NCBI RefSeq assembly: GCF_022267315.1 | Contig: NZ_JAIKLE010000012.1 | Span: 1-64,000 of the forward strand | From: Maribellus maritimus | GTDB lineage: Bacteria; Bacteroidota; Bacteroidia; Bacteroidales; Prolixibacteraceae | Length of the DNA: 64,000 bases | Reading direction: 5' to 3' | Shown: positions 37,161 through 46,193 of the stretch, piece after piece | How positions within the stretch are numbered: position 1 is the stretch's first letter | Layout: the number at the start of each line of letters is the position of its first letter | Translations under genes and position numbers: made by a program | Notes under the pieces: generated by a model | Told to the model about the DNA's origin: nothing | The model's input: only the letters and a program-made list of their open reading frames with translations | Database searches by the model: none

Positions 37161-38345
37161 TTGGATATTTATTTAAAAAGAAAACGCGGCAAAATTTTGC
37201 TGCTTATTGTGGCAGTAATAATTGGCGTTGTATCACTCCTTTATACCAACTGGCTTTCAGGGAAAATGGCTCAGGAAGAGCGTAAAAAAGTAGAACTCTG
37301 GGCTGAAGCAACAAAACGATTTGTTGACAGCGGAAGCGCAACGGGCTCATCATCCGATTTTCAAAAACTAAATTCTGCTTATTTAACATTTATAAATGAA
37401 ATTCTGGAACAGAATACAACCATTCCAATTATTATCGTAAATCCCGACGGTTCTTTTAATAATGATTTCAACATCAATTACAAAAAGGAAAGAAGGGAAC
37501 AAGTTCTTACAAAAGAACTTAAAAGAATGAAAGACTATTCTCCCCCTATTCCGATAAAACTCTCAGAAAATAATACGCTTTTACTTTATTTTAGCGAGTC
37601 AAATATTTTGCGCAACCTTCGTTATTATCCGTTGGTTCAGCTTGTGGTAATTGTAATATTCATTTTGGTATCCTATTTCGCTTTCAATGCCACACAAAAG
37701 GCAGAACAAAATCAGGTTTGGGTTGGCATGTCAAAAGAAACAGCCCACCAGTTGGGCACGCCAATTTCATCGTTAATGGCCTGGATTGAATTATTAAAAT
37801 TACAAAATGTTGACAAAACCCTGGTTAGTGAGTTTGAAAAAGACACGCAACGACTGGAAAAAATAACCGAACGGTTTTCCAAAATCGGTTCTAAACCGGA
37901 ATTGTTACAACAAAATCTGGTTGACGTACTGAGCTCAACCGTTAGTTATCTTAAAACACGTTCTTCGGGCAAAGTTAAATTTGAAACTTCCTTTGGCGAA
38001 AACCATTTTATTCCCGCTCCTTTAAATGCAGCCTTGTTTTCATGGGTGATTGAAAACCTTTGTAAAAATGCCATTGATGCAATGGACAACAACGGCACAA
38101 TAACTATTAGTGTAAAAGAAAAAGAAAATACAATTAACATCGATGTTTCGGATACCGGTAAAGGAATTCACAAATCGCAACACAAAACAGTCTTTAACCC
38201 GGGCTACTCAACAAAAAAACGGGGTTGGGGGCTTGGGCTTTCACTGGCAAAACGAATCATTGAAAACTACCACAATGGCAAAATTTTTATAAAATCCTCA
38301 GAAATTGGAAAAGGAACCACTTTCCGGATTGTGTTGAATAAGTGA
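37161..38345 (+). CDS. Membrane sensor histidine kinase
   Basis: Two-helix membrane sensor kinase (394 aa). The only start that keeps the first membrane helix (about 9-32) is TTG at 37161; the first in-frame ATG comes about 35 codons later, inside the sensor part. A periplasmic domain (about 33-150) precedes a second helix (about 153-175). The phosphoacceptor is His196 in KETAHQLGTPISSLMAW, a variant H-box common in this phylum. The ATPase domain has NLCKNAIDAMDNNG, DTGKGIHKS and GWGLGLSLAKRIIE. No response regulator is adjacent. A strong terminator follows. Confidence 0.9.
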   Translation: MDIYLKRKRGKILLLIVAVIIGVVSLLYTNWLSGKMAQEERKKVELWAEATKRFVDSGSATGSSSDFQKLNSAYLTFINEILEQNTTIPIIIVNPDGSFNNDFNINYKKERREQVLTKELKRMKDYSPPIPIKLSENNTLLLYFSESNILRNLRYYPLVQLVVIVIFILVSYFAFNATQKAEQNQVWVGMSKETAHQLGTPISSLMAWIELLKLQNVDKTLVSEFEKDTQRLEKITERFSKIGSKPELLQQNLVDVLSSTVSYLKTRSSGKVKFETSFGENHFIPAPLNAALFSWVIENLCKNAIDAMDNNGTITISVKEKENTINIDVSDTGKGIHKSQHKTVFNPGYSTKKRGWGLGLSLAKRIIENYHNGKIFIKSSEIGKGTTFRIVLNK

Positions 38346-38354
38346 AACATTATA

Positions 38355-38398
38355 GAAGCCACTCCTAAAGCATGATTTCTTTAGGAGTAGGCTTTGTT
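38355..38398 (+). terminator. Strong terminator after the histidine kinase
   Basis: ACTCCTAAAG (38361-38370) pairs with CTTTAGGAGT (38379-38388), extended by AGCC/GGCT on either side and followed by TTTGTTTG. It could also serve the opposing gene ending at 38425. Confidence 0.8.
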
Positions 38399-38424
38399 TG
38401 ATTCTGAAGCTAGTTCTTCTTAGT

Positions 38425-38985
38425 TCAATAGTTAAACGTATATATTAATGAAACTTGAAACCCATTAAGATCCATTGTTCCATAAGATATTAAGTATGGT
38501 GTTAAAAGATATTTTAAACTTATATCAAACTGCTTCAAAATTCTAACTTCTGTACCAAGAATAAATGCTAACTGCAACTTGGATACTTCATTTTTTTGAA
38601 TGTTTAAAGCAAAATAATCAGTATCACTGTAAAAGCGCCAGATGCCTTCAATTCCTAAAAAAGGGTGAGCGTAATTTATTCTTGTCCAGTAATATTTTAA
38701 AGGGACACTTAAAGAGTAGGTATTATTCTCTAATAACAGTTCATGTTCCTTATGATCATCAAATCTAGTATAAATTATAGATACTCCTTTTTCAAATGAA
38801 AATGATTTCGAAATAACTTTTCGAGAAAATAGATTAATCTGGAATCCAACATCGGCTTCATAGTTGGACCCCGTATTTGTTGGCTGCATCCTATTCACCC
38901 CAATGCTAATACTATTCTGCTTATTCTGAGAATTACCACCAATTGATAAAATTATTAACAAAAAAAAGAGTACTATTTTTCTCAT
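38425..38985 (-). CDS. Outer-membrane beta-barrel protein (hypothetical)
   Basis: A 186-aa exported protein with a Sec signal (about 1-19, cut near GGNSQ). The rest alternates polar and hydrophobic residues in short strands and ends in an aromatic-rich strand (FQVSLIYTFNY), as expected of a small 8-stranded barrel. No specific family is recognised. It begins 14 bases after the fibronectin-type lipoprotein gene on the same strand, so the two are one operon and may work together on the surface. Confidence 0.7.
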   Translation of the reverse strand: MRKIVLFFLLIILSIGGNSQNKQNSISIGVNRMQPTNTGSNYEADVGFQINLFSRKVISKSFSFEKGVSIIYTRFDDHKEHELLLENNTYSLSVPLKYYWTRINYAHPFLGIEGIWRFYSDTDYFALNIQKNEVSKLQLAFILGTEVRILKQFDISLKYLLTPYLISYGTMDLNGFQVSLIYTFNY

Positions 38986-38999
38986 AATTATATGTTCAA

Positions 39000-40781
39000 C
39001 TAGTTAGAAACGTCTATTTGCAACTTAACACCCCAATTAAAGCCTGCACTAAGTTCAGTACACGTATTATCGAAATAATTGTAATACGTTGTGCCACAAT
39101 CTTCGGAATGATCTTCAAAACTGAACGCAAGTTGTCCCGTTAAAGAATAACTCAATGTTGCATCTTCATCATTTTTTAAATTAACTTTTGTTCCAATTGA
39201 AGAATTCTCACTATTATCCCCTAAATCTTCGTCATGTTCTATTACTTTTATTGCAACCAAATCCTCCCAATACTGTGGGTTCCAGAGAAATAATGCATTT
39301 TCACTGAAATCCTGAGATTTAGTCCTGGAAGAAAAGTCATAACGCCTACCACTTTCTTTATTTGTACTCCCCACCACAAAGTCCTTAAAACCGGTTATTT
39401 TATCAGCATTAGCAACCCAAATCTGGAATTCAGGTTTACCCGCAGGCCACTCCTCTAATTCCCAATCAGTAAACGATATATTAGTAATATACACAGGACT
39501 GCCTGTATTTATATCACGATATGGAATTCGGACAAAATCATATTTTGCATTCGATTCATCGATCCCATTTACATGCACAATTTTATAATGATATTTTTGG
39601 CCAGGTGTTAAATTAGTATCAAAATAATCAGATGTATTATCAGTATAACTTTGAAAAAGTTCAAAATAAGGATTTGAATTTACATTGGTTCTATATATTC
39701 GAGTCTCTGAATGATAGTCATTGTTATCGTTATTCCAGTTTAAAAATGCTGTCCTATACGCATAGTTTGTCACATCGAAAGATATTACGGGATTTGGAGG
39801 GTTAGGAGCAATCGCAGAAGCAATGTTGGAAGGTAACGACTCTCCCGCTAAACCATAAGCAGTTACATAGTAGGAAAATGACTTATTAGCATCTGAAGAT
39901 TCAAAGTCAGAATCATAATACACCCTATCTCCACTAAAGATATTCTGTCCTAAAAATGTAAAAGAGGACTCATCTTCTGCCTTTCTATAAATTTTGTATC
40001 CAGATAAGCAAGTTACTTCGCTAGGATAAGTCTGTGACCAACTCAACATAATGCTATTTCTTGTTGTCGTAGCATTTAAGCTACTTGGAGAAGTAGGAGG
40101 AGAAGTACATGGTTCACCAATTATTCCGTCTTTTAAATTTAAAAATTGATCTAATATTTCTCCATTGTTATCAGATCTTTCATTCAAGCTAACTACTATT
40201 ACAGTATGGTCTGGAGCCTCTTTATTACTTAATTCAATGAGATTTCCCTTAGCATCAAAAGCTTCAATTACTTCCATTTTTTCGTCATATTCTGCAGGTA
40301 AAAAAGCAACATATGGTGAATAAGTATCTATATCCCACTCCTCGCATTTAACTGGTATTGAAATCTGAAATTTCTTGTATTTTTCGCTAAAGTCATCAAT
40401 CTCTTTAATATTTTTTTCCTTTTGTTTCCCATCCATCTCCTTCGCGATAACATTTTTCACAGTTTTTTCTCCATCTGTACTCTTTATATTAAAATGTTTA
40501 AAATTCTTCCAAATGACATCGTAGTCACCATCAATCTTGCATAGTGCTTCTTGTTTTAAAATCTTCCTCATATCTCTATTATCCAAAGACATAGCAAGTG
40601 ACCTAGCAAACTTTTTGACAAATACATTATACTCATGTTTTTCAAATTCAGAATCTGATACACTTTTTGTATTTACTAATTCTTCTAATGAATCATTTGA
40701 AACATTAACAACTTCTTTCTGGCAACCATTAAAAATGATTAAAACCGACACGACCATAATAAAAACAACAAATTTTTTCAT
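39000..40781 (-). CDS. Lipoprotein with fibronectin type III-like domains
   Basis: A 593-aa surface lipoprotein. The signal ends in FNGC, with Cys20 lipidated. Residues about 25-220 show no family I recognise and are rich in Lys/Asp/Glu. From about 225, two fibronectin type III-like repeats are visible: SPSSLNATTTRNSIMLSWSQ to the next proline-rich PNPPNPVISF, and FLNWNNDNNDYHSETRIYRT onward. The last 150 residues contain ITNISFTDWELEEWPAGKP and a cysteine pair near the end, and may be a C2-like or adhesive domain. It is followed by the small barrel gene. Its leader holds two hairpins at 40801-40878. The function is not known. Confidence 0.75.
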   Translation of the reverse strand: MKKFVVFIMVVSVLIIFNGCQKEVVNVSNDSLEELVNTKSVSDSEFEKHEYNVFVKKFARSLAMSLDNRDMRKILKQEALCKIDGDYDVIWKNFKHFNIKSTDGEKTVKNVIAKEMDGKQKEKNIKEIDDFSEKYKKFQISIPVKCEEWDIDTYSPYVAFLPAEYDEKMEVIEAFDAKGNLIELSNKEAPDHTVIVVSLNERSDNNGEILDQFLNLKDGIIGEPCTSPPTSPSSLNATTTRNSIMLSWSQTYPSEVTCLSGYKIYRKAEDESSFTFLGQNIFSGDRVYYDSDFESSDANKSFSYYVTAYGLAGESLPSNIASAIAPNPPNPVISFDVTNYAYRTAFLNWNNDNNDYHSETRIYRTNVNSNPYFELFQSYTDNTSDYFDTNLTPGQKYHYKIVHVNGIDESNAKYDFVRIPYRDINTGSPVYITNISFTDWELEEWPAGKPEFQIWVANADKITGFKDFVVGSTNKESGRRYDFSSRTKSQDFSENALFLWNPQYWEDLVAIKVIEHDEDLGDNSENSSIGTKVNLKNDEDATLSYSLTGQLAFSFEDHSEDCGTTYYNYFDNTCTELSAGFNWGVKLQIDVSN

Positions 40782-41189
40782 TTTCTTTGTAATGTTTTAT
40801 GAGTGGAAGGCAGCAACTTCCCACTCTGGTTAATAAACAAGTTCTGCAACCCGGTCTTTTTTATAAGGGCTGGGTTGCTTTAACCCTTGAATTTATATTG
40901 AAAACATAGACTTTAAATTCATAAAATATTATAAATTCTATATTCTCTTTTTAAGTATCATCTTTATGAAAATATGTATGTCACCATAAGGGGCTTTTTC
41001 CTAGGAGGAACAAATCAAATGTAACAATACGAATATTAAATTCAAAAAAAAATATTTACAACGCGAAAAATTTAGAACTGTTCTAAACGTCACAAGATAA
41101 TATTCAGGAGATTAAAGAAAACAAATAATTCTTTGAATTTTTCGGGTGTTTATAAAAAATTTATACTTTTGCAACACTTTTTTCGAGCC
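40782..41189. other. Intergenic stretch with a two-hairpin leader and a divergent promoter
   Basis: About 400 bases between divergent genes. On the lipoprotein side lie two hairpins: 40801-40826 (GAGTGG with CCACTC, extended by AAG/CTT with a bulge) and 40846-40878 (GCAACCC with GGGTTGC). Bases 40879-41160 are AT-rich and I see no gene, tRNA or repeat there. The DUF177 promoter is at the right edge. Confidence 0.5.
41164..41171 (+). promoter_or_regulatory. -7 promoter element for the DUF177-rpmF operon (TACTTTTG)
   Basis: TACTTTTG fits TAnnTTTG. Transcription would begin near 41177, downstream of the TTG at 41133 that opens the longest reading frame, so translation must begin later, at the GTG at 41190. 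Confidence 0.6.
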
Positions 41190-41732
41190 GTGAATTGGAA
41201 AACAAAATATAACATTGCTTTTAAAGGTCTTTCTGAAGGCGAGCATAAATTTGAATTCCAAGTAGACGGTAAGTTCTTTGAACACTTTGAAGGTAGCCTG
41301 GTTGATAACGGTGAAGCAGAGATAAAAGTAACGTTGGAGAAACGAAGTGCTTTTTTGAAACTTCACATTAGAATAAAAGGTTGGGTAGAACTCATGTGCG
41401 ACCGATGTCTGGACAATTACCAGCAAAAGATAAAACACAAAACAGAAATTTTTGTAAAATTTGGCGAACAGGAGTTTGAAGACGGAGAAAATGTAATTTG
41501 GGTTTTACCCGAAGAACATCATATTAACCTGGCGCAAATTTTTTATGAATATACAATGTTAAGTATTCCTTTGCGGCATGTTCATCCCAAAAATGAAGAA
41601 GGAAAAAGAGGATGCAACAAAGAAATGCTAAAAAAACTGAAAAATTATATGAATTCTCCGGCTGAGGAAGAAGAACAGGAACAAATTGACCCTCGCTGGG
41701 AAGCATTACGTAAATTAGGAAATAACAATTAA
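41190..41732 (+). CDS. DUF177 (YceD-like) protein
   Basis: A 180-aa protein of the DUF177/YceD family, found before rpmF in most bacteria and linked to 23S rRNA and ribosomal large-subunit accumulation. The conserved MCDRCLDNYQQKI near 70-82 carries the Cys-x2-Cys motif, and the C-terminus has DPRWEALRKLG, typical of the Bacteroidota version. The longest frame begins with TTG at 41133, but the promoter at 41164 and the family's usual start (KYNIAFKGLSEG) favour GTG at 41190. It is followed after 12 bases by rpmF. Confidence 0.85.
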   Translation: MNWKTKYNIAFKGLSEGEHKFEFQVDGKFFEHFEGSLVDNGEAEIKVTLEKRSAFLKLHIRIKGWVELMCDRCLDNYQQKIKHKTEIFVKFGEQEFEDGENVIWVLPEEHHINLAQIFYEYTMLSIPLRHVHPKNEEGKRGCNKEMLKKLKNYMNSPAEEEEQEQIDPRWEALRKLGNNN

Positions 41733-41744
41733 AATTAAAATACG

Positions 41745-41930
41745 ATGGCACATCCGAAGCATAAAACGTCAAAATCGAGAAGGGATAAAAGGCGTACGCA
41801 TTACAAAGCTACGCTCCCAACGCTTGCAACTTGTTCAAACTGTGGAACCACAGTAAAGTACCACACCGTTTGCCCGGAATGTGGATACTACAGAGGCAAG
41901 CAGGTTATTGAAAAAGAAATTGCTATTTAA
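41745..41930 (+). CDS. rpmF: Ribosomal protein L32
   Basis: Small zinc-type protein of the 50S subunit (61 aa). It starts MAHPKHKTSKSRRDKRRTHY, the usual basic tail. Two Cys pairs (CSNC and CPEC, about 30-46) form the zinc ribbon, so this is the zinc-binding C+ form. It is co-transcribed with DUF177 and terminated right after its stop; fabH follows with no plsX between them. Confidence 0.95.
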   Translation: MAHPKHKTSKSRRDKRRTHYKATLPTLATCSNCGTTVKYHTVCPECGYYRGKQVIEKEIAI

Positions 41931-41957
41931 ACCAGGTACAACACCTGGTTTTTTTAT
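41929..41957 (+). terminator. Terminator after rpmF
   Basis: AAACCAGGT (41929-41937) pairs with ACCTGGTTT (41943-41951), followed by a T run. It begins within the rpmF stop codon and separates rpmF from fabH, though read-through is possible. Confidence 0.85.
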
Positions 41958-42096
41958 TTTTCGAACATACGAATTAATTGTTCAGGATAAACTTAATTAT
42001 TTGTTAACCTCTTTGCCTGTCACACCCCTGTTTCATTGCATAAACAGCATATTACTTCTATATTCACCCAGATTTTTTTGAAACAATTATACAACA

Positions 42097-43110
42097 ATGC
42101 GCAGAACAAAGATCAGGGCAGCAATTACAGGAGTTGGAGCTTTTTTACCCGATTATAAATTAACAAATGAAGAAATAAGTACCATGGTTGACACATCCGA
42201 CGAATGGATCATGCAACGCATTGGTATAAAAGAACGCCGTATTTTAAAAGAAGAAGGAAAAGCAACCAGCGATATGGGTGCGGCGGCAGTAATGGAACTG
42301 TTAAAAAAAACAAACACTTCTCCTGATGAAGTAGATATGTTAATTTGTGCCACCATTACACCCGACATGCCATTTCCGGCTACAGCAAATATTATTGCAC
42401 ACAAAACCGGGATTCACAATGCCTGGAGTTTTGATTTAAATGCTGCCTGTTCAGGGTTCATTTTTGCACTGTCAACCGGTGTTCAGTTTATCGAATCGGG
42501 TCGGTATAAAAAAGTTATAATTGTAGGGGCCGACATGATGTCTTCCATTACAAACTACAAGGACCGCACAACTTGTCCGTTATTCGGAGATGCCAGTTCT
42601 GCAGTTTTGCTTGAGCCAACCATCGATGAAGTTGGGATTATTGATTATATCAATCGGGTTGACGGACTTGGGCGACACCATCTGCACATGAAAGCAGGCG
42701 GTTCGTTACGCCCGGCTTCCTGTGAAACAGTAGAACGAGACGAACATTTTGTGTACCAGGAAGGACAGGCAGTCTTCAAAGCAGCAGTTTCAAGCATGGC
42801 CGACGTAGCTGTTGAAATAATGAAAAAAAACAAATTAAAATCTGAAAATGTGGCTTGGTTGGTTCCGCACCAGGCAAACATGCGTATTATCGATGCCACA
42901 GCACGCAGAATGGGGTTAAACAAAGACAAAGTGATGATCAACATACAAAAATACGGAAACACTACTGCTGCAACAATACCACTTTGTTTATACGATTATG
43001 AAAATCAGCTGAAAAAAGGCGACAACATAATTCTTGCAGCATTTGGAGCAGGATTTACCTGGGGAAGCGTTTTCCTGAAATGGGCCTACAATCCAACTGA
43101 AGATAAATAA
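42097..43110 (+). CDS. fabH: Beta-ketoacyl-ACP synthase III
   Basis: Condenses acyl-CoA with malonyl-ACP to start fatty-acid synthesis in the cytoplasm. The catalytic triad is visible: Cys118 in [13 protein letters not shown], the histidine in [11 protein letters not shown] near 250 and the asparagine in [11 protein letters not shown] near 285. [15 protein letters not shown] near 32-46 and [14 protein letters not shown] at the end are family signatures. Length 337 aa is normal. It is separated from rpmF by a terminator and 166 bases, so it probably has its own promoter, which I did not recognise. Confidence 0.95.
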   Translation: MRRTKIRAAITGVGAFLPDYKLTNEEISTMVDTSDEWIMQRIGIKERRILKEEGKATSDMGAAAVMELLKKTNTSPDEVDMLICATITPDMPFPATANIIAHKTGIHNAWSFDLNAACSGFIFALSTGVQFIESGRYKKVIIVGADMMSSITNYKDRTTCPLFGDASSAVLLEPTIDEVGIIDYINRVDGLGRHHLHMKAGGSLRPASCETVERDEHFVYQEGQAVFKAAVSSMADVAVEIMKKNKLKSENVAWLVPHQANMRIIDATARRMGLNKDKVMINIQKYGNTTAATIPLCLYDYENQLKKGDNIILAAFGAGFTWGSVFLKWAYNPTEDK

Positions 43111-43240
43111 TACTAAACAGACCTTCTTTCGCAAAAAAAGAAAATTACTTTTGGAGCCATTACAAAATTTTGTAATTTCAGACACCAATTTTTCCCCTTT
43201 AAGAAGTTGTAAGACCAGTATTCTAAAGAGAAATTATTAA

Positions 43241-43639
43241 ATGATTCTAAAAATGGCAAAGCAAACAACAAAACCCTACGACGAAACACAACCCCAGATA
43301 AACATAATCGGCGAAGGAACCGTTATTAACGGGAATATTTCAGCGTCCGGAGATATTCGTATCGATGGCACGCTCGAAGGAAATATTACCGCAAAAGGAA
43401 AACTGGTTATTGGTCCCAAAGGGAAAATTATCGGAGAAATAGATAGTAACAATGTAGAAGTTGCCGGATACACCAAAGGAAAAATTAGAGTTCTAAGTGT
43501 CTTATGCATGAAGTCTACAGCAAAAGTTTATGGCGACATCGTTGTCGGGAAACTTTCTGTGGAACCGGGTTCAATCTACATAGGCAATTGTAAAATGGGA
43601 GGAGAAAAACCTGCCTATGAACCACCAAAAACAAAATAA
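43241..43639 (+). CDS. Bactofilin (polymer-forming cytoskeletal protein)
   Basis: Small beta-helical protein (132 aa; 128 if it begins at the ATG at 43253) that polymerises into cytoplasmic filaments. The central DUF583 region (about 20-110) has repeated right-handed turns such as GTVINGNISASGDIRIDG and GTLEGNITAKGKLVIGP. Flexible, proline-containing tails flank it. The last 23 bases overlap the start of the atpZ-like gene, so the cytoskeletal gene is coupled to the ATP synthase accessory genes. Confidence 0.88.
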   Translation: MILKMAKQTTKPYDETQPQINIIGEGTVINGNISASGDIRIDGTLEGNITAKGKLVIGPKGKIIGEIDSNNVEVAGYTKGKIRVLSVLCMKSTAKVYGDIVVGKLSVEPGSIYIGNCKMGGEKPAYEPPKTK

Positions 43640-43841
43640 GCCTAAAAAGAAACTTGATAACTTCATTCGCTACTCCAGCCTGGGTTTCGAAATGATGGCC
43701 ATCATTGGAATTTTTACTTTCCTGGGCTATAAAATTGACCAGTGGATGAAAAATGAATTTAAAGGGTTTACATTGGGATTAATGGTATTTTCAGTTATAG
43801 TTGCAATTATTTACGGAACCAGAAACCTGCTAAAAAAATGA
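43617..43841 (+). CDS. AtpZ/AtpI-type F0F1 ATP synthase accessory protein
   Basis: A 74-aa protein with two membrane helices. The conserved FIRYSSLGFEMMAIIGIFTF starts near residue 12 and GYKIDQWMKN follows near 38, the AtpZ signature, then a second helix. AtpZ/AtpI proteins help assemble the c-ring and may conduct Mg2+. It overlaps bactofilin by 23 bases and the next gene by 4 (ATGA). Confidence 0.85.
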   Translation: MNHQKQNKPKKKLDNFIRYSSLGFEMMAIIGIFTFLGYKIDQWMKNEFKGFTLGLMVFSVIVAIIYGTRNLLKK

Positions 43842-44227
43842 ACACCAGTTTAAACCGATTTATAGCAAAAATACTTGCCTTATCTACGGCTATTGTACTA
43901 GTTGGCTGGCTGGCTTTTTCACTTTTTATTCCACAATACTATTTATCAATTTTCCCGTATGCTTTGGTTTTCTTTTTAATTGTTGCGATAGCTGTTCACA
44001 CCTATCAGTTAAAACTCGCAAAAAAGGATATAGGGAAATTTACACGAAGCACCATGTTGATCACTTTTTTCAAATTGATCGTCTATTCGGTTTTTGCAGT
44101 TGTATATATTGCCAACGACCCGGAAAATGCGCTCGTTTTTGTAATTGCCCTGTTTTTCCTTTACCTTGTTTTTTCCTTTGTTGAAGTTTCAGAAATCACC
44201 CGGATTTCCAAAAGAAAAGACACCTAA
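43838..44227 (+). CDS. Four-helix membrane protein, AtpI-like
   Basis: A 129-aa protein with four predicted membrane helices and a short basic loop (AKKDIGKFTRS) between the second and third. Position directly after the AtpZ gene (4-base overlap) and before atpB suggests it is the AtpI/ATP synthase subunit I equivalent, possibly aiding c-ring assembly; the sequence itself is too divergent to prove this. Its stop codon lies in the loop of a terminator. Confidence 0.65.
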   Translation: MNTSLNRFIAKILALSTAIVLVGWLAFSLFIPQYYLSIFPYALVFFLIVAIAVHTYQLKLAKKDIGKFTRSTMLITFFKLIVYSVFAVVYIANDPENALVFVIALFFLYLVFSFVEVSEITRISKRKDT

Positions 44228-44242
44228 ACCATGTGTCTTTTT
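44215..44242 (+). terminator. Terminator at the end of the AtpI-like gene
   Basis: AAAAGACAC (44215-44223) pairs with GTGTCTTTT (44233-44241), with the gene's stop codon in the loop. It separates the bactofilin-atpZ-atpI transcript from atpB, which has its own promoter. Confidence 0.7.
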
Positions 44243-44253
44243 ACCATCAGTTA

Positions 44254-44598
44254 TTAAAAATCATTGACTCCTGTTATCGTTTTGCAGCTTTTCCCTGTAT
44301 GCGGAACAATCGATATAGCTCCACTTAGATTAATAGCGTATTCATATAAACCCAAATCAATAAAGTTTGAATAAGCTTTTTGACAATAGTCTAATGATCT
44401 TCGTAAATCCCTTTTTATCCGGTATACATATGCAATTTCGTTTTGCGACGTAGCAAGCAAATTAATATTTCCTGTTTGTTCAGCAAGTTTTATAAAATGG
44501 GCACAAACAATAGCAAGCATCCACGGTTTTTCATAACATAAATGGTTGCAAAATTCTCTACAAAACCTTCTGTTTTTGTGCCTATTTAATTGAAACAA
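44254..44598 (-). pseudogene. TPR-like fragment (probable gene remnant)
   Basis: Open frame of 114 codons on the reverse strand with no ATG near its start (only TTG). The middle reads like two tetratricopeptide units: FIKLAEQTGNINLLATSQNE, then YVYRIKRDLRRSLDYCQKAY. The ends show no recognisable domain. The flanking reverse-strand sequence (44599-44700) is also partly open in another frame, consistent with decay of a longer TPR protein. It fills most of the 44228-44759 gap before atpB. It could be a real small gene or chance; I favour a remnant. Confidence 0.35.
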
Positions 44599-44724
44599 TA
44601 TGTAGCGTCATCAAAAAAACACCTAAAACATTTTCTTTAACATATCTTTTTAAATCTAGTTTTTCGACATTGTTAATTCTTACGGGAAAAAATTAAATTT
44701 TCATAGACGGTAAAAAAATTCTTT

Positions 44725-44732
44725 TAAATTTG
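44725..44732 (+). promoter_or_regulatory. -7 promoter element for the atp operon (TAAATTTG)
   Basis: TAAATTTG fits TAnnTTTG and gives a transcript start near 44738, after the TTG at 44730 that opens the longest frame. This supports the ATG at 44760 as the atpB start. Confidence 0.55.
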
Positions 44733-44759
44733 TGGACACTTGACAAACTGGATAAAACT

Positions 44760-45890
44760 ATGCTGAAAACCGCGAAGATATTTTGGATATTTCTTGCCTT
44801 GTCAGTGATTTCTTCTGTGCCAACTTTAGCGCAACATGCAGAAGAACATTCAGCACATGCGGAAGAATCACATGGTGAAGGCTCTCACGAAGAAGAATCT
44901 TTTAATGCCGGGGAATTTGTAATTGAGCATGTTTCCGATGCGCACGACTGGCATATCGTATCGTTTGGCGATATTCATATAAGTATTCCGTTGCCAATAA
45001 TTGTTTACAGCAAAAATCCGGAATTGCACGATGGCAAAAGTTTTTACGTTTTTATGTCATCCAAATTTCATCACGGTCATGAGGATTACAAAGGATTTCG
45101 CCTTTCGCAAACCGAAGAAAATAAAGGAAAAATTGTAGAACTTGACGAACACGGCCTGGAAGCAGGTAAACCTACTGATATTTCAATTACCAAAACAGTT
45201 GCCGGAATTTTGGTTTCGGTTGTTATTTTGATATGGGTTTTGCTTGCCGTTGCCTCATCAGCAAAGAAAAATAAAGGGAAAGCGCCTTCAGGATTACAAA
45301 ATGCATTGGAGCCAATTATTGTTTTTATTCGTGATGAAGTTGCAAAGCCCGCTATTGGTGAAAAGAAATACGAAAAATTTATGCCATTTCTTCTCACTGT
45401 TTTCTTTTTTATTCTGATCAACAATTTTATGGGCTTGATACCCATTCCGCCATTTGGTGCAAATGTAACGGGTAACATTGCCGTAACAATGGTTTTGGCA
45501 TTATTCACTTTTGCAATTACTACCATTAGCGGAAACAAACATTACTGGAAAGAAATTTATAACCCGGATGTACCATGGTGGTTAAAATTTCCTTTGCCAT
45601 TAATGCCGATTGTTGAACTATCGGGAGTAATTACAAAACCGTTTGTTTTGATGGTGCGACTTTTTGCCAACATGATGGCCGGCCATATGATTGTTACGGT
45701 TTTTGTAAGTTTGATTTTTATTTTCGCCAGTTTATTTAATGCTGGTGTTGGATTAGCTGCGAGCCCGATTTCAGTTGCATTTTCAGTGTTCATTTTAATG
45801 CTGGATGTACTGGTTTCGTTTATACAAGCTTATGTTTTTACGCTGTTGTCGGCACTCTATTTTGGAATGGCGACAGCAGATCATCATTAA
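44760..45890 (+). CDS. atpB: ATP synthase F0 subunit a
   Basis: Forms the proton half-channels against the c-ring. The start at 44760 gives a signal peptide (LKTAKIFWIFLALSVISSVP, cut near LAQ). A His/Glu-rich periplasmic segment follows (about 25-55), so the mature N-terminus is exported; this extension is usual in the Bacteroidota. The conserved arginine is in FVLMVRLFANMMAGHM, followed by the last helices with IQAYVFTLLSALYFGMA. 376 aa is long because of the extension. First gene of atpB-E-F-H-A-G. Confidence 0.95.
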   Translation: MLKTAKIFWIFLALSVISSVPTLAQHAEEHSAHAEESHGEGSHEEESFNAGEFVIEHVSDAHDWHIVSFGDIHISIPLPIIVYSKNPELHDGKSFYVFMSSKFHHGHEDYKGFRLSQTEENKGKIVELDEHGLEAGKPTDISITKTVAGILVSVVILIWVLLAVASSAKKNKGKAPSGLQNALEPIIVFIRDEVAKPAIGEKKYEKFMPFLLTVFFFILINNFMGLIPIPPFGANVTGNIAVTMVLALFTFAITTISGNKHYWKEIYNPDVPWWLKFPLPLMPIVELSGVITKPFVLMVRLFANMMAGHMIVTVFVSLIFIFASLFNAGVGLAASPISVAFSVFILMLDVLVSFIQAYVFTLLSALYFGMATADHH

Positions 45891-45893
45891 TAA

Positions 45894-46175
<282 letters not shown>

Positions 46176-46193
46176 CAAAAAAAAATGGGCAAC

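Noticed and set aside
40998-41025. AGGAGG-like ribosome-binding sequence followed by ATG
   Set aside because: The ATG is followed directly by a stop codon, and strong Shine-Dalgarno sites are not usual in this phylum.
41931-42096. A hidden plsX between rpmF and fabH
   Set aside because: The gap is only 166 bases and contains the rpmF terminator; plsX cannot fit.
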